DNA of 64,000 nt from a bacterium (GCA_021780105.1 JAJXZJ010000052.1:1-64000), one strand, 5' to 3'. Shown: positions 6,831 through 15,720, numbered from the stretch's first letter. Notes: a model not told the origin generated them from the letters alone. A program made the numbers and translations.

Positions 6831-9800
6831 GCGCGTCGTCAACTTCGCGTTGCACCAACCGCTGTTCGTCGTGCTGATGGGGATTCTCTTCATCGGCGGC
6901 GGCCTGGCAGCCTTTCACAACCTGCCCATCGAGGCGTTTCCGGATGTCTCGGACACCCAGGTCAACGTCATCACGCTCTATTCCGGCCGCGCGCCGGAGG
7001 AAGTGGAAAAACAGGTCACGATTCCCATCGAAACGGTGCTCAACGGCCTGCCGCACATGGTGCGGCTGTTTTCGCACACCCAGTTCGGGCTGTCTTACAT
7101 CATGCTGACGTTTGACGACCGCAGCACCGACCTGCAAGCCCGCCAGCAGACGATTGAACGGCTGGCAACGGCCGACTTGCCGCCCGGAGTGCAGCCGCAA
7201 CTGGGGCCGCTCACCACCGCGATCGGTGAAATCTACCGCTACCGCGTGCGGGGCGACGGCTACAGCACGCGCGACTTGCGCACGTTGGAAGACTGGGTGG
7301 TGGAGCGCAATCTAAGGGCGGTTCCGGGGGTGGCTGACGTGGTTCCCTATGGCGGCAAGGTCAAGACCTATGAGGTCAATCCCGACCTTGCCCGGATGCG
7401 TTACTACGGCATCTCCCTCCAGCAGCTCTACACGGCGCTGGGGCGGGGCAACGCCAACGTCGGTGGCAGCAAGGTCACGCAAGGTGCCCAGCAGTATCTC
7501 ATCCGTGGCGTCGGTCTGCTCCGTTCCGCGGATGAAATCCAGGACATCGTCATCACCGCCCACAACGGCACGCCCGTTCTGGTCAAGGACATCGCCGAGG
7601 TGCGGGTCGGCAACATCCCGATCGAGGGCATCATGGGGCAGGATGATGACGATGACATCGTTTCCGGCATCGTGGACATGCTCAAGGGCGCCAACCCCTC
7701 CGAAGTGCTGGAGGCGCTCAAAGCCAGAATCAACCTGCTTAACACATCCATTCTGCCACCGGGCGTCAAAATTGTGCCTTATTACGACCGCACCTGGCTG
7801 ATCGACACGACGCTCCATACCGTCTTCAAAAACCTTGCTGAAGGCGCCATCCTGGTGACGGTGGTGCTCTTGCTGTTTCTGGGAAATTTCCGCGCCGCGG
7901 CCATTGTCGCCGTCATCATTCCCTTGTCGTTGCTGGCCACGTTCATCGGACTGACTTGGCGAGGCATTCCGGCCAACCTGCTTTCGCTGGGCGCGATGGA
8001 CTTCGGCATCATCGTGGACGGTGCGGTGATCGTGGTGGAAAACGTCTTCCGCCGCCTCGGCGAGACACCGGCGGCTGCCGGCCAAAAGAACGCCTTTCGC
8101 GCGACCGTGGAGCAGGCGACCGTCGAAGTCGGACGGCCCACGTTCTTCTCAATGCTCATCATCATCGCCGCCTACCTGCCGATCTTTGCGCTGCAACGAC
8201 AGGAGGGTCGCATTTTCGCGCCGATGGCCTGGACCGTGACCAGCGCCCTGATTGGTTCGTTGCTTTGCTCACTGACGCTGGTTCCGCTGTTCTGCCTGTT
8301 CCTGCTGCGCCGGAATATTCCTCACGAGGAGAACGCCCTGGTCCGATCGCTCAAGCGGCCTTACGTGGCGTCGTTGCGCTGGGCGCTTGCCCACCCGAAA
8401 CCGGTCCTGGCCGCTGCCGTGGCCGCATTTGCCGCCAGCCTGCTGCTGGTGCCGCGGTTGGGCACGGAATTTCTGCCGGAACTCAACGAAGGAACCATTT
8501 GGGTCAACGCTGACCTGCCGCCCGACATCAGCGTCGAGGAGGCGCGGCTATACTGCCGCAAAATGCGCGACCTGCTGCGCCTGACACCGGAGGTGCGCAC
8601 GGTGATTTCCAAGGCCGGCCGGCCCGAGGACGGCACCGATCCCAAACCAATCAACATGACCGAACTGTTCGTGGACCTTAAGCCACCCGCGCAGTGGCGA
8701 CACGGCATGACCAAGGACCGGATCATCCACGAAATGGAACGCCGCCTCGAATCGCTGCCGGGTATTGACATCGGTTTTTCGCAGCCGATCCGCGACAATG
8801 TGCTGGAAAGCATATCACAGATTGATGGCCAGGTGGTCATCAAGGTCTTTGGCGACGATTCCGCCGCGCTAAGGCGCAAGGCTCAGGAGATGCTGCGCGC
8901 CATCGCCGACGTGCCGGGCGTCGAGTCGGCCATCGTGGACCGCGCCGGCGAAGTGCCGCAGGCGCTCATCGAGATTGACCGCGCCCGCGCCGCCCGCTAC
9001 GGCCTCAACATCGGCGACATCGAGGACGTCATCGAGATCGGTCTGGCGGGCAAGGAGGCCACGGAATTGTGGGAAGGGGAAAAGCACTTCAGCGTTGTCG
9101 TCCGCCTGCCGGAAGCCCAGCGCAGCCTCGCGCACCTGAAGAAGGTGCTGGTGGACACGCCGGACGGCCTGCACATTCCACTCGAACAGGTGGCAACCTT
9201 CAAGGAATCCAGCGGCAGCATGAACATCAGCCGCGAGAACAGCACCCGTCTCTCCGCCATCAGCGTCTTCATCAAGGGTCGTGACATGGGAAGCGTGGTG
9301 GCGGACATGCAATCCCGCCTGGCCAAGATCGCCCTGCCGCACGGCTGGTTCGTCACCTGGAGCGGCGAGTTCGAAAACCAGCAACGCGCGATGAAGCGCC
9401 TGGCGATCATCGTCCCCATCAGCATGTTTTTGATATTTGTGCTGCTCTTCGATGCCTTCAAATCAGTGAAGAGCGCGCTGCTCATTCTGATCAATGTGCC
9501 CTTGGGGCTAATTGGCGGGATTGTGGCGTTGTTCCTCACCCACAACCCTCTCAGCGTATCGGCGGCCATCGGCTTCATCGCGCTTTTTGGCCAGGCCGTG
9601 CTCAACGGCGTGGTCATGGTCAGCTACTTCAAACAGCTTCAGGACGAGGGGTGTTGTGTGCATGACGCTGTCCTGCAAGGCGCCTCCGCGCGGCTGCGCA
9701 CTGTGTTGATGACTGCGCTTCTGGCCATGCTCGGCCTGCTGCCCATGGCACTCTCACACGGCATCGGTTCGGAAACGCAACGCCCGCTGGCCATCGTGAT

Positions 9801-9891
9801 CATTGGCGGGCTGGTTTCCGCCACGCTGCTGACCTTGGTGGTCCTGCCAATTCTGTATCCGTGGTTCGAACCCGATGCGCCAGAACGCTGA
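6823..9891 (+). CDS. czcA: Heavy-metal efflux RND transporter, CzcA/HME family
   Basis: 1022 residues, the normal size for HME-RND pumps, with twelve predicted membrane helices (one at the N-terminus, clusters about 330-540 and 855-1015) and two large periplasmic loops. The early motif LPIEAFPDVSDTQV is typical of the family. Helix 4 reads GAMDFGIIVDGAVIVVEN with Asp393, Asp399 and Glu406, the same spacing as the proton-relay residues of CzcA; CusA-type copper pumps have a different sequence there. A divalent metal (Zn/Co/Ni/Cd type) is thus the likely substrate, exported by proton antiport with the two preceding gene products. Confidence 0.92.
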   Translation: MIKRVVNFALHQPLFVVLMGILFIGGGLAAFHNLPIEAFPDVSDTQVNVITLYSGRAPEEVEKQVTIPIETVLNGLPHMVRLFSHTQFGLSYIMLTFDDRSTDLQARQQTIERLATADLPPGVQPQLGPLTTAIGEIYRYRVRGDGYSTRDLRTLEDWVVERNLRAVPGVADVVPYGGKVKTYEVNPDLARMRYYGISLQQLYTALGRGNANVGGSKVTQGAQQYLIRGVGLLRSADEIQDIVITAHNGTPVLVKDIAEVRVGNIPIEGIMGQDDDDDIVSGIVDMLKGANPSEVLEALKARINLLNTSILPPGVKIVPYYDRTWLIDTTLHTVFKNLAEGAILVTVVLLLFLGNFRAAAIVAVIIPLSLLATFIGLTWRGIPANLLSLGAMDFGIIVDGAVIVVENVFRRLGETPAAAGQKNAFRATVEQATVEVGRPTFFSMLIIIAAYLPIFALQRQEGRIFAPMAWTVTSALIGSLLCSLTLVPLFCLFLLRRNIPHEENALVRSLKRPYVASLRWALAHPKPVLAAAVAAFAASLLLVPRLGTEFLPELNEGTIWVNADLPPDISVEEARLYCRKMRDLLRLTPEVRTVISKAGRPEDGTDPKPINMTELFVDLKPPAQWRHGMTKDRIIHEMERRLESLPGIDIGFSQPIRDNVLESISQIDGQVVIKVFGDDSAALRRKAQEMLRAIADVPGVESAIVDRAGEVPQALIEIDRARAARYGLNIGDIEDVIEIGLAGKEATELWEGEKHFSVVVRLPEAQRSLAHLKKVLVDTPDGLHIPLEQVATFKESSGSMNISRENSTRLSAISVFIKGRDMGSVVADMQSRLAKIALPHGWFVTWSGEFENQQRAMKRLAIIVPISMFLIFVLLFDAFKSVKSALLILINVPLGLIGGIVALFLTHNPLSVSAAIGFIALFGQAVLNGVVMVSYFKQLQDEGCCVHDAVLQGASARLRTVLMTALLAMLGLLPMALSHGIGSETQRPLAIVIIGGLVSATLLTLVVLPILYPWFEPDAPER

Positions 9892-9970
9892 TCGCGGGTT
9901 TCGATTTTCTGAATCGCGCCCCCGCGGTGAACGGTGAACTGTCATGCCGATTTCGGATCCAGAGCCATCG

Positions 9971-10018
9971 CCCGGCGCGTTGACTTGGCGGCGGGAGTTT
10001 CCCATAGTCGCCACATGG
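9971..10018 (+). promoter_or_regulatory. fur promoter; copy B of the 48-bp repeat
   Basis: TTGACT (9980-9985), 17-nt spacer, CATAGT (10003-10008), then CGCCAC and the ATG of fur at 10015. With initiation about 7 nt after the -10 box, the mRNA would begin at or within a base or two of the ATG. Identical over 48 bp to 1947-1994. Confidence 0.7.
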
Positions 10019-10494
10019 CCGATCCCAACCAGCGGAACGCGCGTGAAACGTTCCTGGCGTCCCTGAGCCAGCGGCACTGGCGGTTGACCGCCCAGCGGCG
10101 GGCCATCGTGGACGCGGTGTTTAGCACCAGCGAGCATTTCACCGCGGAGCAGTTGCTGGCCTGGGCGCGTCAGCGGGACCGGTCGGTGTCGCGCGCCACG
10201 GTTTACCGCACGCTGCCGTTTTTGATCGGCACCGGCCTGCTGCGGGAAATTGACCTCGGCAAGGACCGCAAATGCTACGACCCGAATTACGCCGGGCACC
10301 CGAATCACAGCCACATCGTCTGCCAGGATTGCGGACGGGTGATCGAGTTCGAGGACGAGGACATGCTCCGGCTGGGGGAGACAATCAGCGCGCGGCTGGG
10401 CTTCAAGGTGGTGGCCTGGCGGCTGCAAATCACCGGTGCGTGCGAGCTGGCGCGCCGGGGCGGAACGTGTCCGCACCGCCCGCGGCAGGGTTGA
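10015..10494 (+). CDS. fur: Fur-family metalloregulator
   Basis: 159 residues from ATG 10015, chosen because the -10 box ends 6 nt upstream; an upstream in-frame start would place the promoter inside the gene. The winged-helix domain (about 10-85) includes RLTAQRRAIVDAV and VSRATVYRTLPFL, the DNA-recognition helix. The C-terminal dimerisation part has the metal-binding HPNHSHIVCQDCG (His98, His100, Cys103, Cys106). The second structural CxxC of typical Fur proteins is replaced by Cys143-x8-Cys152 near the C-terminus. Could be Fur, Zur or PerR by function. Its position right after a metal-efflux operon suits metal sensing, but it has its own promoter. Confidence 0.85.
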   Translation: MADPNQRNARETFLASLSQRHWRLTAQRRAIVDAVFSTSEHFTAEQLLAWARQRDRSVSRATVYRTLPFLIGTGLLREIDLGKDRKCYDPNYAGHPNHSHIVCQDCGRVIEFEDEDMLRLGETISARLGFKVVAWRLQITGACELARRGGTCPHRPRQG

Positions 10495-10521
10495 GCGGCC
10501 CGCCGCGTGACGGCTTTGCCC

Positions 10522-10549
10522 TTGCTTGCGTGCGCAAGGCCGCTATTTT
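10522..10549 (+). promoter_or_regulatory. nuoA promoter, leaderless type
   Basis: TTGCTT (10522-10527), 16-nt spacer, TATTTT (10544-10549), 6 nt, ATG at 10556. One of the better -10 matches in the window. Confidence 0.6.
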
Positions 10550-10555
10550 CCGGGC

Positions 10556-10945
10556 ATGGATTCGCAGGTTGCGCAATATGTCCCGGTCCTGATGCTGATC
10601 GGTCTGGCCGTGCTCATCACCGGCGGGATGATGGTGGTGTCCGTGCTGCTGGGCAAACGCGGCCGGCGCACAACAATCAAGGACACGGCTTACGAATGCG
10701 GCATGCTGCCGGTGGGCGCGGGCAACACCCGGCTGTCCGTGAAGTTTCACCTCGTGGCGATGCTGTTCATCCTGTTCGATATCGAGGTCGTGTTTCTTTA
10801 CCCGTGGGCCGTGGTCTTCAAACGGATGCTCGCGCATCCGGACACGGCGAACCTGATCTTCTTCGCAATGCTGTCGTTCCTCGGCGTGCTGTTTGTGGGC
10901 TACCTCTACGCGCTGAAGAAAAAGGCGTTCGACTGGACTCACTGA
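10556..10945 (+). CDS. nuoA: NADH-quinone oxidoreductase subunit A
   Basis: 129 residues with three membrane helices (about 8-30, 65-86, 98-119), full length for NuoA/ND3. The family signature is clear: TAYECGMLPVG at the loop after helix 1, and FILFDIEVVFLYPWAVVF in helix 2 with the conserved acidic residues. It is a membrane-arm subunit of complex I at the quinone-side interface. Oddly, no other nuo gene follows; the next gene is ispD, so the remaining subunits must lie elsewhere or this is a second, stand-alone copy. Start chosen from the promoter at 6 nt. Confidence 0.93.
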   Translation: MDSQVAQYVPVLMLIGLAVLITGGMMVVSVLLGKRGRRTTIKDTAYECGMLPVGAGNTRLSVKFHLVAMLFILFDIEVVFLYPWAVVFKRMLAHPDTANLIFFAMLSFLGVLFVGYLYALKKKAFDWTH

Positions 10946-11008
10946 CCGACGACAACGGCCGTTCTCCTCCCCGTCGGGCGCGGCCGACCTGCCCCCGGAG
11001 CGAAATTG

Positions 11009-11695
11009 ATGAATTCCGCCGTCATTGTGGCCGCCGGCCGGGGCACCCGCATGGGACCGGGCGTGGACAAGCTGTTCCTCGAAGTCGCCGGCCGGCCGGT
11101 GGTGGCGCACACCTGGCAGCGATTTGAGGACGCGCCGGACGTGGATGAAATCGTGCTCGTCGTCCGCGGCGGCATGGAACCCGCGTTCCGCGAACTGGCC
11201 GGCCGTTATCATTTTCGCAAGCCGCACCGTTTCGTGCCCGGCGGGCGCGAACGGCAGGACTCGGTTTGGAACGGCCTGCAGGCGGTGTCGGCGGACTGCG
11301 AGATCGTGGCCATTCAGGACGGCGCCCGGCCTTGCACGCCCGCGGCGTTGATCGCGGCGACGATTCAAGCCGCCAAGGAAACCGGCGCCGCCGTGGCCGC
11401 CGAGCGGATCACCGACACGGTCAAGGAATCCGACGGCGGAAACCTGGTGGCCAAACACCTCGACCGCTCGCGGTTGTGGGCCGTGCAGACGCCGCAGGTC
11501 TTCCGGCTGGAAGTGATTCGCCAAGCGTTGGCGGCCGTGCGGGATCGCGGCCTGCTGGTGACGGACGACACGGCGGCGTGCGAACTCATCGGCCAACCGG
11601 TGCGCCTGGTGGAAAGCCCCGCGCCGAACCCCAAGGTAACCACGCCGGCGACGCTGCCGTTCGTCTCCCTGTTTCTCGCGCACGCCACCGCCTGA
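11009..11695 (+). CDS. ispD: 2-C-methyl-D-erythritol 4-phosphate cytidylyltransferase
   Basis: 228 residues. It converts MEP plus CTP to CDP-ME in the cytosolic non-mevalonate isoprenoid pathway. Motifs in order: AAGRGTRMG (nucleotide-binding loop), VPGGRERQDSV, QDGARP, TDTVKE and WAVQTPQVF, all expected for IspD. Length normal. An SD-like GGAG at 10997-11000 precedes ATG 11009, unlike the leaderless genes around it. It follows nuoA by 63 nt and may be transcribed with it. Confidence 0.95.
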   Translation: MNSAVIVAAGRGTRMGPGVDKLFLEVAGRPVVAHTWQRFEDAPDVDEIVLVVRGGMEPAFRELAGRYHFRKPHRFVPGGRERQDSVWNGLQAVSADCEIVAIQDGARPCTPAALIAATIQAAKETGAAVAAERITDTVKESDGGNLVAKHLDRSRLWAVQTPQVFRLEVIRQALAAVRDRGLLVTDDTAACELIGQPVRLVESPAPNPKVTTPATLPFVSLFLAHATA

Positions 11696-11725
11696 ACGCC
11701 GCTCCCGCCCAGAATGCGGCGGTCC

Positions 11726-11754
11726 TTGCCAGCGCGGGTTTCCGCCTTTACTGT
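11726..11754 (+). promoter_or_regulatory. Promoter of the carboxy-terminal protease gene
   Basis: TTGCCA (11726-11731), 17-nt spacer, TACTGT (11749-11754). The ATG is at 11785, so this transcript would carry a leader of roughly 25 nt, in contrast to the neighbours. Confidence 0.55.
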
Positions 11755-11784
11755 CTCCCCACATTTGAGTTGGTGCTTGAAACC

Positions 11785-13116
11785 ATGAAGAAGCGATTGA
11801 TTTATCCGGCACTTTTCACCGTCCTGGCGGTGAATCTGTTCTTTGGCGCGCAGGTCTATCTGCATTCGGCGGAGGCCGCCGGCAAGAACGACGTCTATTC
11901 CAACCTCCACCTGTTCACGCTTGTGCTGGAACGGGTGCGCGAGGACTACGTGGACGGCGCCAAGCTCAGCTACCAGGACCTCATTTACGGCGCGTTGAAG
12001 GGCATGATCGGCACGCTGGACCCGCACAGCGAGTTCATGGACGCGCAGAAATTCGACGAGCTGAAGAAGGAGACGGAAGGCAGCTTCGGCGGTGTGGGCA
12101 TCCAGGTGGGCGTGCGGGGCGATTACCTGACGGTCATCACGCCGATGGATGGCACGCCGGCCGCCCGCGCCGGCATCCTGCCCGGCGACCGGATCGTGAA
12201 GATCAACGGCAAGGACTCCGAGCGGCTCAACCTGACCGAGGCGGTCAAGCGCCTGCGCGGCGGCGCGGGCACGGCGGTGACGCTCACGATTCTCCGTCCT
12301 TCCACCGGCGTGGTGAAGGAATACACGCTCAAACGCGAGAACATCAAGGTGGACACCGTCCGCGACATCAACGGCAAACGCGAGTTTCCCCTCGGTGAAA
12401 ACAAGATCGGCTACGTGCGCCTCAGCCAGTTTGGCGAACAGACCGGCGCCGAGCTGGCGGGCGCGTTGAAGAAGCTGAAAGCCCAGGGAATGCAGGGGCT
12501 GATCATGGACCTGCGCGACAACCCCGGCGGCCTGCTCGACCAGGCGGTGGAAGTCTGCTCCGACTTCATTTCGCGCGGCACGCTCGTGGTGTCCACCGAG
12601 GGACGCGACCCCGCCGAAAAACACGAATACCGCAGCTCAGATGACCACCCGCTGAAGGTGCCGATGGTGGTGCTCGTCAACGGCGGGAGCGCCAGCGCGT
12701 CAGAGATCGTTTCGGGCTGTTTGCAGGACTTGAAGGACGCGGTCATCGTCGGCGAGCAGACCTTCGGCAAGGGTTCGGTCCAGAGCATCATTCCGCTGCC
12801 GAACGGCTGCGGCCTGCGGCTGACGACGGCCAAGTATTACACGCCGAGCCACAAGGTCATTCACGAGAAGGGCATCACGCCGGATGTCGTGGTGCCGATG
12901 TCGCCGGAGGATACGCAGGCCGTCTTCCTCAAGCGCACGCCGGGACTGGTTGAAACCCTCGATCCGGAACAGCGCGAGCGCGTCAACAACGTGGAGGACG
13001 TGCAACTGGAACGGGCGATGGACCTGCTGAAGGGCATCAGCCTGTTCACAAGCCGCGAAGCCAGCTTCCGCAAGTCCGCCAAGGTTCAACTGCCGGAAAA
13101 GGTCACCGAAAACTGA
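11785..13116 (+). CDS. Carboxy-terminal processing protease, S41 family
   Basis: 443 residues. An N-terminal hydrophobic segment (KKRLIYPALFTVLAVNLFF) acts as signal or anchor, placing the enzyme in the periplasm. A PDZ domain covers about 100-190 (GGVGIQVG, GDRIVKINGKD). The S41 core has LRDNPGGLLDQAV and NGGSASASEIVSG with Ser304 the likely nucleophile, and TFGKGSVQ with Lys329. The 25-residue Ser-Lys spacing matches the plant D1 protease family. It is a CtpA/Prc-type protease that trims or degrades envelope proteins. Start is the ATG before the hydrophobic segment; the open frame upstream overlaps ispD and is not used. Confidence 0.93.
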   Translation: MKKRLIYPALFTVLAVNLFFGAQVYLHSAEAAGKNDVYSNLHLFTLVLERVREDYVDGAKLSYQDLIYGALKGMIGTLDPHSEFMDAQKFDELKKETEGSFGGVGIQVGVRGDYLTVITPMDGTPAARAGILPGDRIVKINGKDSERLNLTEAVKRLRGGAGTAVTLTILRPSTGVVKEYTLKRENIKVDTVRDINGKREFPLGENKIGYVRLSQFGEQTGAELAGALKKLKAQGMQGLIMDLRDNPGGLLDQAVEVCSDFISRGTLVVSTEGRDPAEKHEYRSSDDHPLKVPMVVLVNGGSASASEIVSGCLQDLKDAVIVGEQTFGKGSVQSIIPLPNGCGLRLTTAKYYTPSHKVIHEKGITPDVVVPMSPEDTQAVFLKRTPGLVETLDPEQRERVNNVEDVQLERAMDLLKGISLFTSREASFRKSAKVQLPEKVTEN

Positions 13117-13134
13117 CCTTCGCCCGTCCGCCGC

Positions 13135-14157
13135 GTGCTGCTCGCCATTGAATCCTCCTGCGACGAAACCAGCGTCGCCGTGGTCCACGCCGGCGAGGTG
13201 CGTTCGTGCCTGGTTTCCTCGCAAATCCAGCTTCACGCCGAATACGGCGGCGTGGTGCCGGAACTGGCGACTCGCGAGCACCTGCGCCATCTCCTGCCGC
13301 TGGCCCGCCAGGCGCTCGCCGAGGCCGGCGTCACCACGCGCGAACTGGACGCCGTGGCCGCGACTCGCGGACCCGGCCTGCCGAGCGCGTTGCTGGTCGG
13401 CCTGAAGGCGGCACAGGCCGTGGCGTTCGCGTTGCGCCGGCCGTTTCTCGGCGTGAACCACCACGAAGCGCATCTTTATTCGCCGTGGGTTTCCGGCGCA
13501 CCGCCGCGCGCGGCGTTTGACGCCTTCGAGCCGAACGTGGCGCTGATCGTGAGCGGTGGCCACACGCTGCTGGTGCATGTGCCGGCCGAGTTGCAGCACC
13601 GTGTCCTCGGCTCGACGGTGGACGACGCCGCTGGCGAATGCTTCGACAAGACGGCCAAACTGCTGGGGCTGCCTTACCCTGGCGGCCCCGTGATGGACCG
13701 GCTGGCCGAGGGCGGCGACCCGCGGGCGTTCGCCTTCCCGCGGCCCATGCTCCGCGAGCCGCATGACGATTTCAGTTTCAGCGGCCTCAAGACCTCGGTG
13801 CGCTATTTTCTGCGCGATCATCCCGGCCTGGCCGACGATCCGCAGCGGCTGCGTGATCTCTGCGCCAGTGTGCAGACGGCCATCGTCGAGGTGCTGATCA
13901 CGAAAACGATCCGCGCCGCCCGGCGGCTCGGCGTGCGGTGCGTCACGGCTTCCGGCGGGGTGACGTGCAACCGCGCGCTGCGTCACGAACTGGCCGCCGC
14001 CTGTGCCGCCGAAGGGTTCACGTTGCGGCTGGCGGAACGCAGTCTTTGCACGGACAACGCGGCGATGGTCGGCGTCCTGGCCGAGCGGAAGTGGCAGCGC
14101 GGTGTCCCGCCCACGCGACTGGACGCGGAAATCGAACCGGGCTGGGAACTCACGTAA
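13135..14157 (+). CDS. tsaD: tRNA N6-adenosine threonylcarbamoyltransferase
   Basis: 340 residues, GTG start 18 nt after the protease stop. It transfers threonylcarbamoyl to A37 of ANN-decoding tRNAs with TsaB and TsaE. Signatures: IESSCDETS at the N-terminus, the metal-binding NHHEAHLYS, the ATPase-fold SGGHTLLV, DDAAGECFDKTAKLLGLPYPGG and a late SGGVTCN. Length normal. Probably co-transcribed with the upstream protease. It is an essential housekeeping gene, so this region is core chromosome. Confidence 0.96.
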   Translation: MLLAIESSCDETSVAVVHAGEVRSCLVSSQIQLHAEYGGVVPELATREHLRHLLPLARQALAEAGVTTRELDAVAATRGPGLPSALLVGLKAAQAVAFALRRPFLGVNHHEAHLYSPWVSGAPPRAAFDAFEPNVALIVSGGHTLLVHVPAELQHRVLGSTVDDAAGECFDKTAKLLGLPYPGGPVMDRLAEGGDPRAFAFPRPMLREPHDDFSFSGLKTSVRYFLRDHPGLADDPQRLRDLCASVQTAIVEVLITKTIRAARRLGVRCVTASGGVTCNRALRHELAAACAAEGFTLRLAERSLCTDNAAMVGVLAERKWQRGVPPTRLDAEIEPGWELT

Positions 14158-14178
14158 CGTCCGGCGCGGCTGGCGCAG

Positions 14179-14526
14179 TTACTGTGGCCGTGTCACGCGC
14201 ACCGCCACCCAGCGCGTTTCCGGCAGGATGAACTTCTTGACCTCGACCGTGACGCGCGCCACGCCGAATTCGCTTCGCAGCAGCTCGGCGATTTCAACCG
14301 CCAGCGTTTCGATCAACCGCCAGCTTCGACCGTCGCCGAAGCGCAGCAATCGTCGGCTCACGGCGAAGTAGTCAATGGTCCGCGCCAGGTCGTCGGTTGC
14401 CGCTGCGGCGCTGAAATCGTGCTCCATCACGATCGTCAGCAACAGCCGCTGGGGTTGGGCGCGCTCCGCCGCCGGCACGCCGACGCAATAGCGCACTTCC
14501 AGGTCCTGGACTGTAATCGTATCCAT
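14179..14526 (-). CDS. folB: Dihydroneopterin aldolase
   Basis: 115 residues, the normal size for FolB. The N-terminus reads TVQDLEVRYCVGVPAAER, and the later WRLIETLAVEIAE and VTVEVKKFILPE contain the conserved Glu and Lys of the active-site pocket. It cleaves dihydroneopterin to the 6-hydroxymethyl pterin in folate synthesis. It starts 9 nt after the HAD-NUDIX gene stop and is evidently in one transcript with it. Convergent to tsaD. Confidence 0.9.
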   Translation of the reverse strand: MDTITVQDLEVRYCVGVPAAERAQPQRLLLTIVMEHDFSAAAATDDLARTIDYFAVSRRLLRFGDGRSWRLIETLAVEIAELLRSEFGVARVTVEVKKFILPETRWVAVRVTRPQ

Positions 14527-14535
14527 AAGCGTGGA

Positions 14536-15606
14536 TCAGCGTGAGGAAACCAGCGGTTGGAATACCGCCTCCAGCAACACGCGTGTCGGTTGATTGAGCG
14601 GGAGCGCCAGCGCGTCTCCCGGAGGCAACCAGCGAAACTCCTGCGCCTCGGCATTGAGCCGGACGGGCTGATCGCCCGGATTGCGGCAGGTGTAATTGAG
14701 CAGGATGAAATGCGCGTCGCGGTAAAACTCGGTCGAGTGAATGCAGTCCTGCACGAGCACGAATTCGATATCTGTCACGTCCAGCCCGGTTTCCTCCTTG
14801 AGTTCGCGCCGCAACGCCGTGACCGACGGTTCGCCGAACTTGATCTTGCCGCCGGGAATGCCCCAGAGATGCGACCATTTCTGTGTTCGCACCAGCAACA
14901 CGTTGCCGGCGTCGTTGAAAATGAGCGCGCCGACGGTCGCCACCGGCCGGGCCTCCTCCGCCAGGCGGGAGTCCAGTTCAAGCCCCTGGCGCGTGAGCAA
15001 CTGTTGCAGCTCACCGAGGTGCTCGACGATCAAATCCGGCCGGCTGGCGCGGAGCTGGTCCAGCCGGTTGTAGCCGGTGAGCACCGCGCAGGACAGCACG
15101 CCGCCGTGCCGGGCGGTTTCGATGTCGTGCTCCATGTCGCCGATGAAGAGCGTTTCGCGCGGCACCAGACCGTGTTCGACCAGCAGCTCGTGAATCTTCA
15201 TCCGCTTGTCCCACACCTCGATGTAAGGATGATCCAGAAAGGCGGCAAAGCCGGTGCGGCGGGCCTGGACGGCGTAATGATCCCGATGAACGCTGCTCAG
15301 CAGGAACGTGCGCAATCCGCGGGCGCGGCAAAATTCGAGAAACGCGCGGGCGTGCGGTAATTCCGTGACCAGGTCCTGCGCCTGGCGAAATTCGCTGTGA
15401 AACCAGGCCTCCAGTTGCGGCAGCGGCACGTGGGCCGCGTAGCGGTCGTAAAACGCCTTGAACGGCAGGCAAAATTCGGCCCGGAACTGCTCGCGCGTCA
15501 TTTCCGGCACGCCTGCCTGGCGGAAGACGTGATTGCTGGCCTGCAGCACGGCGGGCAAATCGTCCACCAGCGTGCCGGACCAGTCAAAAATCACGTTGCG
15601 AATCAC
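14536..15606 (-). CDS. HAD-like hydrolase fused to a NUDIX hydrolase
   Basis: 356 residues from GTG 15606, chosen because a -10 box ends 6 nt upstream. Residues about 1-210 are a HAD domain: motif I VIFDWSGTLVDD, motif II LLSSVHRD, Lys in WDKRMK and motif IV FIGDMEHDIETA. The second Asp of motif I is Ser (DWSGT), as in phosphonatase-like enzymes where it is Ala, so ordinary phosphatase chemistry is doubtful. Residues about 225-350 are a NUDIX domain with a complete box, GGKIKFGEPSVTALRREL followed by KEETGLD. NUDIX enzymes hydrolyse nucleoside diphosphate derivatives. Coupling to folB suggests a dihydroneopterin triphosphate substrate, which is inference. Confidence 0.85.
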   Translation of the reverse strand: MIRNVIFDWSGTLVDDLPAVLQASNHVFRQAGVPEMTREQFRAEFCLPFKAFYDRYAAHVPLPQLEAWFHSEFRQAQDLVTELPHARAFLEFCRARGLRTFLLSSVHRDHYAVQARRTGFAAFLDHPYIEVWDKRMKIHELLVEHGLVPRETLFIGDMEHDIETARHGGVLSCAVLTGYNRLDQLRASRPDLIVEHLGELQQLLTRQGLELDSRLAEEARPVATVGALIFNDAGNVLLVRTQKWSHLWGIPGGKIKFGEPSVTALRRELKEETGLDVTDIEFVLVQDCIHSTEFYRDAHFILLNYTCRNPGDQPVRLNAEAQEFRWLPPGDALALPLNQPTRVLLEAVFQPLVSSR

Positions 15607-15612
15607 GGTGGC

Positions 15613-15640
15613 AGTGTAGCGCGCGGCCGGGGCGACGCAA
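15613..15640 (-). promoter_or_regulatory. Promoter of HAD-NUDIX/folB, leaderless type
   Basis: On the minus strand: TTGCGT (15640-15635), 16-nt spacer, TACACT (15618-15613), 6 nt, GTG at 15606. Confidence 0.6.
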
Positions 15641-15720
15641 CGCTGCGCCGCCGGCGCGGTCGTCGTCGGAATTCCGCAGGTGGCGATCCGCAATCGTGAG
15701 CCATCGGTTTCGTCAGGACG

